Assembly: GCA_021234155.1 (NCBI GenBank)
Contig: JAJEKV010000299.1
Location: 62,001-126,000 of the forward strand
Length of the DNA stretch: 64,000 nucleotides
Direction: 5' to 3'
Source of the DNA: Isoetes taiwanensis
Taxonomy: Eukaryota > Streptophyta > Lycopodiopsida > Isoetales > Isoetaceae
In this document: positions 23,092 to 34,489 of the stretch, piece by piece
Layout: every line of letters begins with the position of its first letter
Position numbering within the stretch: the stretch's first letter is position 1
The notes under the pieces: model-generated
The model's database searches: none
Told to the model about the DNA's origin: nothing
Seen by the model: only the letters and a program-made list of their open reading frames with translations
Position numbers and translations under genes: made by a program

Positions 23092-23362
23092 GGAGTATAT
23101 CAAATCGACTGGTCATTTGTGATCGAAATTTCTGTATGAGGAATTTACAATAAAGATCTTAGCAAGGAGTTTTATTTGTCTATATTAACGATCCTATGGG
23201 GTACAGACAAATACAAAAGCCAAACTGAATTGGAGTATATCAAGTCGACTGGTCATTTGTGATCGAAATTTTTGTATGAGGAATTGACAATAAAGATCTT
23301 AGCAAGGAGTTTTATTTGTCTATATTTGGGTACAGATAAATACAAAAGCCAAACTGAATTTG
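23092..23362. repeat. Tandem duplication, ~140-bp unit
   Basis: Units at 23,092-23,231 and 23,232-23,362 share GAGTATATCAARTCGACTGG and run through TTTATTTGTCTATATT to ACAAAAGCCAAACTGAAT. There are a few substitutions and a 9-bp deletion in the second unit. Confidence 0.9.
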
Positions 23363-23493
23363 AATTAAATTCTAGATTGTTCATCCCGAAATTGCAAGAT
23401 CCCATGCAAAATACCCTAACTTGGAAAGTTCCCTAGTTTTTACAAATGATAAAATCTTTTAACAAAATTAAGTAACTACTTCCAAAATTTCAT

Positions 23494-23945
23494 GTAGATT
23501 CCCTTAGATTCTATGAAGATTCCCTTGCAAGGCACACCCAGTGTAAAAGGTTTCCTTAGATCCCCTTGGATGCCCCCTAGATTTCCTAAGATTCTCTAAA
23601 GATTCCCTTACTCTTAAGATTCTAGAGAGATTCCCCTAGATTTTCCATTATTCCAAGGTTCCTCTAGATTCCACAAGATGGTAGATTCTTCTAGATTCCC
23701 TTCGATTTTATGAAGATTCCCTTAGATTCTCTAAGATTCCATCAAGATTCCACTAAATTCTCTAAGATTTTATGAAGATTCTCTTAGATTTCTCTAGATT
23801 CCCAAAGATTCTCTTGAGACTCCAATAGATTCCCTAAGTTTCCCTTGAGATTTCTCTAGATTCTCTAAGATTCTATGAAGGTTTCCCTAGATTCTCCTGA
23901 ATTATCATAGACTCCATAAAATTCTAAGATTCCAAGAAGATTCTT
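23494..23945. repeat. AGATTCCCT/AGATTCTCT-type minisatellite
   Basis: About 450 bp made of diverged units such as AGATTCCCTTAGATTCTC and TAAGATTCYATGAAGATTCC, roughly every 10-12 bp (GATTC word). No coding capacity. Confidence 0.85.
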
Positions 23946-25300
23946 AGAGTTCGATCGCATTGACTCCAACTGCGACAGCATGATGCCAAAGCACCATTCA
24001 TCGGAAAGCTCTCAATGAGAGGAATCCAAAGGCATGGGCCCCACCTTCAGTCGACCCTTCTACTGCAATTTACGACCATTTGACTGCGATGTAAGAAAAA
24101 AAAGCTTCTTAGAAAGTCTAATCACTACCATCTTTATTAAATAAGGGTGCCACCTCGCATCTTTTTTTAATATAAAAAAAATTCCAATTTAAGAAAAAAA
24201 AATATTTAATGGCTAGAATTTCTTCTGCCCTTTTGATCTAATGGCCACGATTGCGTACACCAAATTCACTTTTAATGTAGCTTCCTGGCACCTTTCGAGA
24301 AAATTTCAAGGGCTAAGATTTTGCTTTCCTCTTTTGATCCGACGATGTGGTCCGTGTAGTCTCAACATTCATACATACGAACAATTGTACTTTTTATAAT
24401 AGTTGGTTTTTGGATGTTCAAATGATGAAGGGTTGTGAAAGTACCTTGGGATCATCTAAGATTTTGTCAATGTTCCTATAGATGCCTAAATGCAGTAGGG
24501 ACTACCGAACACCACTTATCTATGACTTTTCCTTTCAGATAACATTTTAGTGTCGAAATTGTTCTGTTAATATTCAGAGCCAAGTTTAATGTAGAGGCTC
24601 TTAAAGTACTTCAAGGTCCATTATACTTATTCAAGAAATGGATTCCAAAATAATCCACTAACAAAATGCCATAATCTTGCAACTAGCATGGTCTGTGTGA
24701 GATGCTCCTGAACTTGATTATGGCAGGAATGCTAGACGCTTTTATTTCAACTAGATAATTGAACCGCATAATTTGATTATCGAATCTGTATCTGACAGTG
24801 AAATTGAACTACATAATTTGAGAAACAACTAACCATCATTGCAAACAAACTGTTGTCATTCATAGTGTCTTATTTTATTTTTCCATCCTGGTACCACAAA
24901 CCAGTTCTCACTTACCCATCTCCATGTTCACAAGGTCTCATTGCAATATGCTCACCATGAGATTCATCCTAAAAGCACCATAATAAGTTAGCTGGTTCTA
25001 TATTCATAATATTAACACTTTCTCATGTATAGTCATAGAATAGGGCTAGCTTTGCATTTGCCTCCCCATGATACAGCACTTTAAAAGCCAACCAACTAAT
25101 GCCCATCTTTGAACAATATCAGACTGCAAAATCTGATTTGTGAGATAGGGAAACACAACAAACAAAACGAGTTAAATCATACACCAAGGTTTCGGTTTCA
25201 GACTGAGGCAGAAAATCGCTGTGCAAACCAACTCTGATAGCGCCTCTGGTTTCCCATTCTCAAGTATGTGAGGAAAAACCTAATCTGGACTTCCACTTCA
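23946..25300. other. No gene recognised
   Basis: AT-rich with no supported feature. Confidence 0.4.
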
Positions 25301-25639
25301 GGTGTTATTCAAGATTGATAAATTTGTTTGGCATTCCGGCAGCATAAATCTGTGAAATATCTGCAAACTCTGGAGCTCAAAAAATAGATGAACAACATAT
25401 CCCTCCAAATTGACTCAAACTCTGGATACATGCTACATCCTGCAATAACCGTATAGGGTCTCCGCCTATTGGAAGGCAGTCCTGGAAATTGTCCAGCAAA
25501 ACAGAAACACAAAAAGAAATCTCATTTTGCCGAAGCTCATTGACTGAAGAAGCTTTAGCCATACAATGATCAGGCAAAAGACAAAGATACATGAAAAGAG
25601 CACTTGTAAGTGCTAATAAATTACCTACCAGCCAAGCTA

Positions 25640-26810
25640 TCTTATTGTTCACCACATCTAAAAGGTGAGAGGCAAGCCACAATTTTCCAGTGCTTAGGTC
25701 ACCACTGAGTTCCTTTAAATGCTGCAATGGAAAACCAGAGAATTGCTCGTCTTTCTCATAGACAGTCAATTCTCAACAAATGTAAAATCTATGCAAATAT
25801 AGCTAAAATCAAATATGAAGGTGTGACGGAATCATAAGCAACAGGTTCAGGATATGTATAGACCTTATAGCCAGTAGACCCATTCCTATGTGCCAAAAGT
25901 CTGATTGCACATAAATTAATTTTTGTATTAAATCACTTTTGTCACATTCTAAGAATTAGCAGATCGTGGATGGCATCCTCCACCAGAAAATCAAATGTTT
26001 GGTCCATTCTGGATTTAGAGTTTTGTATATTACCTGTAACCACATGCAAAACATCAATCAAGCACTTGTATTGCCATATTAAGAGATGCGTATCACACAC
26101 CTTAGTTTTCGGTCTTTGGTTGCTCTTTTTCATATTGAGAACTACGTGAGGATCTGACTTCCCATTATAATCTGTGGGAATAATGATCTTCTGCTGTTCA
26201 ATTGTTATTCAAAGAATAACACGGGCGTAATCTTCTTGTTTATTCTCTGTAGGTGAAAATATGGACGAAGAATATTCTGATATGGACTCTGTTCTTGGAG
26301 ATAGCATCATAACCTCAGGTGATGATTGTGCTTGTTCCTGGATACTTGCTTGAAGCACTGTTTCTAGTGGTACGAGTACAACATTCCCCTTTGCTGGCAT
26401 TCCAACAACTATGCGCACTTGACCAAATGCATTGTACAGAAGTTCTAGACGCACCTACATTTAGAAATGCAATTAGTATAAGAGTTGTAGCAAACATTCT
26501 TCATCATAGACTGAACGAGTTCTTAAGTGGTGACAACCTCGATGTCAAAAATGAATTGCTCATTTCATATAGGATTCAAGTCATTATTCAGCAGCAAATA
26601 TAGATTCTAATTACAATTACAATTTTGAGCACAATGCATCCATGCTTACTACTGTCTTGGTCTTCCCCATGCGAACTGGAAGAAGCTGGATAAAGACAAT
26701 AACAAATGGCTCAAATTTTCAGATTTCTAACCTGGACAACTTTCACTTCAAGTGTTCCAACGGGACGCACTGGCAGAATATTTCTGTTGTCAACAGGGGG
26801 TGGCTAACTG
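25640..26810 (-). pseudogene. C2-domain protein (plant tricalbin/synaptotagmin-like), decayed
   Basis: Separate minus-strand segments read as a C2 domain: LPVRPVGTLEVKVVQ (about 26,805-26,735), PFVIVFIQLLPVRMGKTKT (about 26,710-26,655), VIYKTLNPEW shifted to QTFDFLVEDAIHDLLIL (about 26,030-25,960), and a later YEKDEQFSGFPLQHL...GKLWL block near 25,700. A further open segment, VRLELLYNAFGQ, lies at 26,454-26,212. Known role of the family: Ca2+-dependent lipid binding at ER-plasma membrane contact sites. A one-base deletion inside LNPEW/NQTF and a lost piece after VVQ break the domain. It may be a pseudogene of a multi-exon gene reaching 27.3 kb. Confidence 0.55.
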
Positions 26811-27064
26811 TTTAGCTTATTTATAGTGATAGAATAATAAGCACAACATGCTGGATCATCCACCCACTTGGAGACCTTTAAAAAGGAAAAAACGAGTTAC
26901 CAACTCGTTGAGAAAAAAGATGTGAACAATCTCTGCCTTTCCTACCTCACATGATCGGCATGAAGGACATCTCCAAATCGTCCAATTAAACAAATCTGCA
27001 AAAGGCCATTCAAAACATGAAAAATATGCCTTATATAGAGAACAACAGAATTCAACAAACAAAT

Positions 27065-27300
27065 TCAAACTCTGTGAAAGTTATTGAGCTTTGAAAAATA
27101 ACTTAAATAGGAAAGATAGAGTTGGACAAAGACCTCCGCGATTCTATGGCTGGGACATTCTATGGCTGGGGACTGATCGCCGTGATAGCTGCATGCTGGT
27201 GCTGGTACAAATAGACTGTCAAGTGCTTGCATCTTTCTATCTTCCTCTTTACTCTTACTTAAGGCTGCCAACTCGGGCATAATCTTCCTACGGAAGCCAG
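27065..27300 (-). other. Segment shared with 57.4-57.65 kb
   Basis: Minus-strand MPELAA..SKEEDRK and the plus-strand words GAGTTGGACAAAGACCTCC, ATTCTATGGCTGG and TACAAATAGACTGT recur at 57,420-57,640. Short words of it are at 53,919 and 55,650. It may be a 5' exon or leader of the gene family at both sites. Function not recognised. Confidence 0.5.
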
Positions 27301-28246
27301 ATATTTAAGGCTTAGAATATATTATTATCACCTTCTACTTCTAAGGAAGAGCTAAACATAAACTAAGTGGAAATTTCTAAGTTGCAAAGGCTTGTTGCAA
27401 CTTCAAAAAGAAACCAAAGGAACGATGGTTACAATGAAGCAACGCAGACTGCAGAAGAGCTCAGAATCTTACATTGTAACATAGAGATGGAAGAGCAAAA
27501 CCTGCTTAACTCAAAAGCAAATTTATCCAACAAGGATAAACTCGAAATAGCTTTTCAAGGATAGAAATCAACTTGCATTGCATTCAGCCGACACCATAGG
27601 AAACCAGAGCAACGAAACAAAACAGAGGCAAACGAAATAAAGCTGGCTCTAAGAAACTAGACGCCTGGTCAAAAAATATTTCCTTTGCATTGCCCTAACA
27701 ACAAAGCTGGCCCTATTATGCAATCAACGAACAGTATCACGCCAAAACCAGCGGTAAAGCTCGAGGTAAGATGATTTGAAAGCAGCACAATGGCATGGAA
27801 AGTATAAAACCTTGAGTTTTTAAACCAAAAACCGTCGAAACGGCACTCCAATGCTAGAAGACAGCCAAGGTTCAAATAAAAGAAAAGAAACTCTGTACAA
27901 CTGCAAGAAGATTAAACAACGCTTACTATATTTTACCTTCAAAACAGGCTTGGGCGAATCTGATCATATAGCGGCGAGGACCATTTGTGCAAAATAGGCT
28001 ACACTTGGTTCACAGCTAAATTAATCATGGAAATGAGGAAAATACCCGCCACAATCCTCCGACCTATGATAACGGCCCAGCCAGAACGAAACAAAAAGAA
28101 ATGGCAATGAAAACATGCTAAATAATTTATATTTGTAGAGAAGGAGCAGCCGATTCAATCTCTGCTATATGCTTTCCTCGGGCGGGCCAGAGTCCTAACT
28201 TAATGCGAAGCATTCAATGGAGGTGGGCACTCAAAAAAATGGGGAA
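27301..28246. other. No gene recognised
   Basis: Short frames only. Confidence 0.4.
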
Positions 28247-28622
28247 TAAGGGTCCGGTCACATGAAGCTGGTAACAGGGATTCGTTGCCGTTGACAGGAA
28301 CCGAATTTTTTTGCTTGGGTCACATGATCCTGTCTGTCAAAGGAAGGCTTCCACGTTGCAAAGAAAGACCGGAAGCAAGAAAATTTGGCGCGCCTGTGTG
28401 TGATCAAGAAGAGGGATTGTGCCAAGTGCTAGAAAATCTTCCAGCTGTCCTCATCTCTGAGATCCCTGTTGACGGCAATGCTTCCATCCGATGCAGAAGC
28501 CCGCTGAACGGATCCCTATCAACAGGGTTTCTTCCCTGTCAAAATCTGGCATGTGACCCTTTCCATTTCTACGATTGACGGCTTGTGAACCCTGTTGACA
28601 GCATCATGTGACCGGACCCTAA
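28247..28622. mobile_element. PIF/Harbinger (Tourist-like) MITE
   Basis: Perfect 16-bp terminal inverted repeats, GGGTCCGGTCACATGA at 28,250-28,265 and its complement at 28,604-28,619. The flanks are TAA at 28,247-28,249 and 28,620-28,622. The 3-bp TAA/TTA target duplication is the hallmark of PIF/Harbinger elements. Length 370 bp. The 97-aa frame inside is not a transposase, so the element is non-autonomous. Confidence 0.85.
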
Positions 28623-28815
28623 GAGATACTAGCCTAGGAAAATTTTTTTGTTGCCACCTCACTAGATAACTTTCCACCTCACTAGGGTCTATTATATAGG
28701 TCTATTCAATAATATATACCACTTGTAGATATTTAATGCCACCTCGCCAAATAGAATTAAATGCGCTAAACCTCGGCATTGATGTCACACATTCAATGAC
28801 TAAGATCAATTAAAT
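28623..28815. other. AT-rich spacer
   Basis: Contains two GCCACCTCACTAG-like words; no gene seen. Confidence 0.4.
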
Positions 28816-29061
28816 TTAAGCTACCCCTTAGTTTTAGAGATTTTCGTGTTGACACCTCACACATAGCAATAAGTGCAATCAATATATGTGGCAACATCTG
28901 AGCCATTGATGCAGCACATTTGACGGTTGAGATAAATCCAACTTAAGCTGCCCCCCTTGTGGATAGAGATTTTGGTGTCGTCGTCTGGGCCGTCGATCTC
29001 ACATCTGGACGGTCCAGGCGGTGACACCCAAATCTCTATCCATAAGGGGGCAGCTTAAGTT
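28816..29061. repeat. Foldback element with ~49-bp arms plus one extra arm
   Basis: Arm 1 (28,940-28,988, ACTTAAGCTGCCCCCCTTGT...) and arm 2 (29,014-29,061) are inverted at about 88% identity with a 25-nt loop. A third, diverged arm in direct orientation to arm 1 lies at 28,816-28,856 (TTAAGCTACCCCTTAGTTTT). Confidence 0.8.
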
Positions 29062-29676
29062 ATTGTATATATATAACAGAAGTCTAGTACTATTGTTTTG
29101 TTGCTTATGAGTATCGGAAGTCTCAAATTGCTTGGCTGTATTCAATACGTCCAAATGTGGTCTGTGCAACACACCTTACCAAAAATTGATGAGGGGGTAA
29201 TTTAAATTTGTGCCACCTAATAAATTAAATGCATAGGTCGGTGGCGGTTCTAGACCGTGTTTGAAAAGACACTCTTAGGGACGCCTCACATGTAGCGTCT
29301 CCTGCGCCTCCCCAACGTGAACGTCTCCGGCAAGAATTTTGGAGCGTTCACATGTTGACATCGCCATCGCTCAATTCGGAACATCACCATCACCGGTTTT
29401 TGCTACTCCGTCACTGTTTTTGCACCACAACTTCAAGATTGCTTCAAGATTTTACCTATTGTTGCAGGTGAAGACCGAAATTGACTGGAAACGGAGGTTA
29501 AGACATCCAAACGCTGAAGCAAACGGTCGATCAGGAACTGCTGGAGCAGTTTGACGTCCAACGGTTTGGACGTTGAGCCGCCCGGCTAAAGAAGCTAACA
29601 TGTGAATATACTTTTTATTACATGTGAAGCGTCTCTTAGTAGGAGAAAGCTTTAGAGACTACCACAAAAACTAGGT
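29062..29676. other. Gene-free stretch with a possible second MITE
   Basis: CTCTTAGGGACGCCTCACAT (29,272-29,291) is an imperfect inverted match to ATGTGAAGCGTCTCTTAG (29,622-29,639). No coding sequence is supported. Confidence 0.4.
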
Positions 29677-29910
29677 AGGTGCAATTCTTGCCCCTATGCT
29701 AATCGTATCATGCCATGTGGCAAGTTTCAAACCAGGGGTCTAATGTAAAAAAAATCTGTTGTGCTCCATCTTCGACGCCACTGTTTTACCCTATAATCTT
29801 GCCCTATAATCTTTCTAATTTACTTGCATTCCAACTTTTTTACTTGCATTCGAGCCAATTCTACTTGCATTCTATCTAATTTTACTTGCATTCCTCCAAG
29901 AATTGCACCT
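29677..29910. mobile_element. MITE-like element with 14-bp inverted ends
   Basis: AGGTGCAATTCTTG at 29,677-29,690 and CAAGAATTGCACCT at 29,897-29,910 are exact inverted repeats around 206 bp. Inside are four copies of (T/C)TACTTGCATTC at 29,820, 29,840, 29,861 and 29,882. No target-site duplication could be assigned. Confidence 0.6.
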
Positions 29911-29932
29911 CCTGGCTTTCACGTTGCAAGGG

Positions 29933-30027
29933 TGACCATCTAGGAAGCATTCTTGGGATGTCAACAGCGCCTCCATGCTCCACCAGTCGGTGCTGTTTCC
30001 ATCCCAAGAATGCTTCCCGGATGGTCA
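29933..30027. ncRNA. miRNA-precursor-like hairpin (candidate)
   Basis: Arms 29,933-29,968 and 29,992-30,027 pair over 36 positions with two 2-nt symmetric mismatches and a 23-nt loop. The arm core is GGAAGCATTCTTGGGATG. Size and near-perfect stem fit a plant MIR foldback, but a small foldback transposon is equally possible. No known miRNA is recognised. It lies about 200 bp beyond the TBL2 stop codon. Confidence 0.4.
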
Positions 30028-30236
30028 TTCATGTAGACATTTAATCTCCTTATGCTCCTCTAAGCAGTCATATATTTCAAGTTTCCAACCAAAAGTTTGT
30101 ATGCTCCGTATACATGAAAACGTGCCGAAAAAAGAAGGTTCCCAAGATTGACTTTGTGTTGTAAAAATACATCAATTTTGTTTTTTTTTTAGAAGATCTT
30201 TTGGGACATATTTTTCAAATGAATGTTGGGGACGGG

Positions 30237-31774
30237 CTATCTCCGGTCGAGAAGGCTAAAGTAAAGCAGCTCGTTCCACGTGTCGGGCACTCCAGGAAGG
30301 CACCAATGGCTGCAATCCTGGTGGTTGAGTACATATTCCAGGCTGCTGCCGGTAAATCTACGCTTCCAGATTGCAATGTGGCCGTCCTTTCGGAGATCTG
30401 TGAGTTTAGTAATGTTCAGAAAAACGACAGAATTCTTCATTTTCTTAACAACGGCCTCCACAGATCTCATTCTTTCTGGATATGGCCCTGTTGATTCTTC
30501 GTCTGGCCATGGCTCTGTCTGATTGTGGCATTTTCCTCCTCTGTCCCATGTCCCTCCGCTGCAGAAAATCATTCCTTTTCCTGTCAGTTCCAACAAAAAA
30601 ACAACCTTTCAAAACAGATTATCATCCGGAAATCAGAACCCCAACTCACAAGAAATGCGTTGGCGCAAATCCCCTGAAAAATACCCTTGTCTTTGATCCA
30701 TCAATCTCTCTGTCTACCCATTCCGCCCAATATCTCATGAATTTTGCATACGCCAACATCACATCCATGCTTGAATTCGCATTTCCCCCTTCCAAAAATG
30801 AAGTTTTGCTGCAAAAAAAAAAAAGGATCTCAGATACGCAATTGAACATTGTTTTGATCATTCTTTGCAGATCAATTTCAGTGTCTAATCCCGAATTTAC
30901 CTACCCTTCTACTATGTCTGCATGATCCCACCAATGCGCAGAATTAAACACCAAAACATCAGCTTTCTTCCATGCCCCTTCGCTCCAATCCATTTCGTCT
31001 AAACTGAGACTGAATTTGATCCTTCTTGGCGACCCGGCAGGTCTTTTTCCTTCTTTGGCCAAAAAATGAGATTTGTAATACTCAATTGTCATGTTATAAT
31101 CTTTGAAATTGACTACAACAGAGCTTCTTGTGTTCGTTATCCGTTTATTTTCACTGTCATAAACATTCTTCTTGTTTTCCGCCTTGTTGTAGAGCATACA
31201 AAGCAGAGATTGGAATTGATTTCTGCCCAATGAATCCCCAGCAAAAATTACCCTCTTGTTCTTTAGCAATTCAAACATGTGGGTTCCATTAAATCTGCAG
31301 AAATTTCACAAATTTCAAACCCAAAACCTTGAATTGAACATTCTGAAGTTAAGAATTTCAATTGGGGCATAGATTTACAGACCTTGGCATGCTACACAAT
31401 AGAGGCTCCCAGCGCCATTTTGTGTAATTATGATCCGGCCTTCCATTTTCTTCACATCTGAATCCGCTTTCTAGAAAAGGGCAAGATCTGCTACTGTAAA
31501 TGGGATAATTTGGATCAAACACCCATTTGCCAGAATAAATATCGCATTCATCCTCCGAATCAGAGCCTGTAACGTTAAGGAGTGACGAATTTGATGAATT
31601 TGAAAGAAAAGACGACGTATTTGAACCCAATATGCTGTGCAAGTTCTGGAAAAGATTGGGGGCAGTATATCCTCCAAATTGCTGGAGAAAAAAAGCTGTT
31701 AGAATCAGAAAGGTTAGGCCGTATGTGAAGAAACAGAGCGCTGCTCTTGGATTGTGTAGATCCGACTGCTTCAT
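30237..31774 (-). CDS. TBL: TRICHOME BIREFRINGENCE-LIKE protein, second copy
   Basis: Four exons on the minus strand: 31774-31383, 31294-30905, 30808-30650, 30558-30237, 420 aa, with the same intron positions and phases as the gene at 11.4 kb and an identical exon 3 length (159 bp). Residues about 10-30 form the signal anchor (LCFFTYGLTFLILTAFFLQQ). PMR5N block: CDIYSGKWVFDPNYPIYSSR and GFRCEENGRPDHNYTKWRW. GDS motif VIFAGDSLGRNQ with Ser152. DxxH motif DCSHWCLPGVPDTWNELL with Asp395 and His398. All catalytic residues expected for a Golgi polysaccharide O-acetyltransferase are present. The ATG at 31774 aligns with the start of the paralogue (MKQSDLH vs MNSDLH). The substrate is unknown. Confidence 0.92.
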
Positions 31775-32560
31775 TGATGCAATTCATGTATGAAACATGG
31801 AAAAAATCAGACGAGAAATCAGAAAAAGAATGGAAAAAATCAGACCAAAAATGGCCCTTCATGCCAACACGTCTTTATTTGGACAAAATCAAATCATGCC
31901 CACATTTCACACTCTAAGTAGTTGGCTCGATTGTTTTTTAGGTTCTTAAGTGACGTTTTGAGGGCCTAGATTTTTTTTTAAGATAATATGCTATAGAATA
32001 TTCTTGATCTATGGCTGGGATAGCTTCGGCTTGAGCATGACATGGAGAGTACATGTATGCCGTGCGTGAGGAGCGTTAGCAATAAAATTTCATGCACATA
32101 GTATTTTTGCCATTACACATGCTAATTTGTATAGCATATCACGTACACATGCTAATTTGTACGTGAGGTATTTTTGCCTTTCATCGTTAATAGTTATGAA
32201 TGGAAGTAAAAGATGAGAATCTGGTGCAAGAGATTATGTGTAAGCTTTAGCTCGCTCAACAAAATTTTGTCCATCTCTTTCGATATTTTTACAAAGGAAA
32301 TTATTTGTAGCTAATTTGCCTTGATAGTAAGAAGTTGGTTTTAAGCAATGTTAGGATAGAACTTTATCATCTTGATGATCTTAGTCTTGTTTTGGAGTAT
32401 GAAGATCGGAAAAAATTGGACAAGACGCACTAACCAATTATACAATTTTTGAAATCTTGTCTCGAAGATTGAAGTTATTTTCTAACGGTGGTAATAAGAA
32501 GCTGCTCAACACATTTCTTTTTCAATCCCATCCATATCATTTTTTATAGATGTAGAACCC
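31775..32560. other. TBL2 upstream and gene-free stretch
   Basis: No promoter motif can be assigned with confidence. ACACATGCTAATTTGTA is duplicated near 32,115 and 32,147. Confidence 0.4.
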
Positions 32561-32562
32561 TA

Positions 32563-32609
32563 AACAAGGTGCTACGCACGGAGTGTTGTCCTCCGTGACC
32601 CGAGGGTGA
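32563..32609. repeat. CACGGAGGG-hairpin repeat, copy 2
   Basis: AACAAGGTGCTACGCACGGAG then TCCTCCGTGACCCGAGGGTGA; inverted relative to the copy at 9181-9227. Confidence 0.6.
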
Positions 32610-33365
32610 AGTGGCTTAAATCATCTTTCAAAGTCATGTTTTCACAATCAATCAAAATTGCTACTTCAAAACAATACTTTTACATGATACTTGATTCGTG
32701 TTTTCAACAAGGATTTCACCCTTGATCCCTAAAATATTATTCTAGGTCTGGAAAGGGCCAGAGTCCTATCACGTTATTCCATACCTCAATATTGCTTTGA
32801 GCACATACAATATATTATTCAACTCAATGTCTCAACCTCAACCATTTAAGGCAATTAGAAGAGAAATGACAAACAAAGCTTTTTTACTTAAATATGCACA
32901 TTTGAGTTAACATCATTTGGATTCAAATCGTCTGTTTGAAAAGTTGCTCTATTAATGCTTTCAATTCCAAACACTAATTTTGTATTAAGTAGATACGTGA
33001 ATATATTGTCACCATCATGGCAATGATATGGATTTAAGTTTGTGGCATTAACAAAATAATTTGATCAAATTGTACTTGTCTCAATCATTATATTGTATAG
33101 ACCATATGACATCAAATTATAGCATATGCCTGCATCAACTACCTACCTGTTAGCCAATAAAACCATTTATGCCATTAAAAATTGCAATACTCATAATTGT
33201 ATGATAGATGGACAAGCACAATTCTCAATTGTCAAGTATCCTTTTCTGTAAAGTAAGCAACCCACGAGTTCAGTTTTAATTCAAAATTGGAACATGGCCA
33301 CTAGCTAGAAATTTGAGTGTTTCGAGTATGCTGCATTAAGGTCATGTCAAAGATAATATATGAGA
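32610..33365. other. No gene seen
   Basis: AT-rich with no supported feature. Confidence 0.4.
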
Positions 33366-33369
33366 CGAT

Positions 33370-34133
33370 ACTGTTTCTTTAGATATTTTGGTATGGGTTT
33401 GTCATGAAGAAATTAAGGAGTGCAAACTTGTGAACTCTATGTATCAGTTGTTGCTTGATACTGGTATTCTTCCTCCGTCTAATAAGTGGTCTCTTCAACT
33501 TCCTCCTCTTCAATGGCAGAAGGTGTGGTCTTGGGCATGGGACAAGCTACTTCATCCTAAAGTGGCAGTTCTTTGGTGGCAGATTCTTCATAGGTGTCTG
33601 CGGGTTAATGTGCTTGTCCATAAGTTTAACCCTAGAATATCAAATCAGTGTCCAGTATGCAAGCGTGGATCTGAGACCATTGAGCATTGCTTTTTCATGT
33701 GTGAACACCTTAGACAGGTATGGGACTGGTTGTTTTCCCTTTTTCAGGTTTCACTAACAAGTCAACAACTGCTTTTGGCAATTTACCCAAGTACCTGGAC
33801 AGAGTTACAAGGCCAGGCTTTTCATCTAGCAGCAGGATGGTTGCTTTGGACTATCTGGAAAAGACGAAGATTGGTAATCTTCAAAGGTCTGGATGTGGCA
33901 GATAATCGTGTTCTCCAAGAAGCTCAAGGTTACATTGTATAGTCGTATCATTGTTCTTCACTTGCCCCTCACAAGAGGCGATTGATTTTTGAGGAGTATT
34001 TGGATGTGCACTCTTATGCTTAGGCAGGTTGCTTCACTCGGTGGGTCTCTGCTTATCCGCTGAGATTTTATTCCTGTCTCTGCATCTATACTTGTATTTG
34101 ACTCTTTGATTGAATAAAGTCTGACGTCCTTCA
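33370..34133 (+). mobile_element. LINE 3' fragment with zf-RVT domain
   Basis: A 184-aa plus-strand frame (33,388-33,942) carries the reverse-transcriptase zinc-binding domain: WDKLLHPKVAVLWWQILHR, CPVCKRGSETIEHCFFMCEH, then WLLWTIWKRRRLVIFKG. The 3' end is GAATAAAGTCTGACGTCCTT and a weak A-rich tail, matching the end of the LINE at 19.6 kb (same family). It is the best-preserved copy of this 3' domain in the window but is 5'-truncated. Confidence 0.8.
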
Positions 34134-34489
34134 ACAAAAATAATAATCCTCTATCATTCTGCATTACATAACATACCAATAACCATATCATTACTTGTAT
34201 GGAACACAAGTAAAATTTATTACCATGCATAAGGGTTTGTTGATGCTGACACTAGAAACACAATGGACCATTGCAGGAGCAATTAGGATAGTATTCCTAA
34301 GCCTATATGAAGCAAAACCTCGACTTGGTCTAAACACCATTATAAGAAACTTACAAGAATAATAACCAATAAAAGGGCTAACGTAAAGTGCAAAGAGTTA
34401 TTTGCCCAACACAAACATATCAACCTTAATATTCTACATATTTTTTAACATCTTGAAATATTTTTAGTAATCGCAATCTGGTCGGCAAT
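34134..34489. other. No gene seen
   Basis: AT-rich spacer. Confidence 0.4.

Noticed and set aside
23494-23945. Array resembling CRISPR-like regular repeats
   Set aside because: Units are diverged and contiguous without unique spacers, in a plant genome; it is a minisatellite.
28285-28578. 97-aa frame
   Set aside because: Lies inside the MITE between its inverted ends and has no transposase motif.
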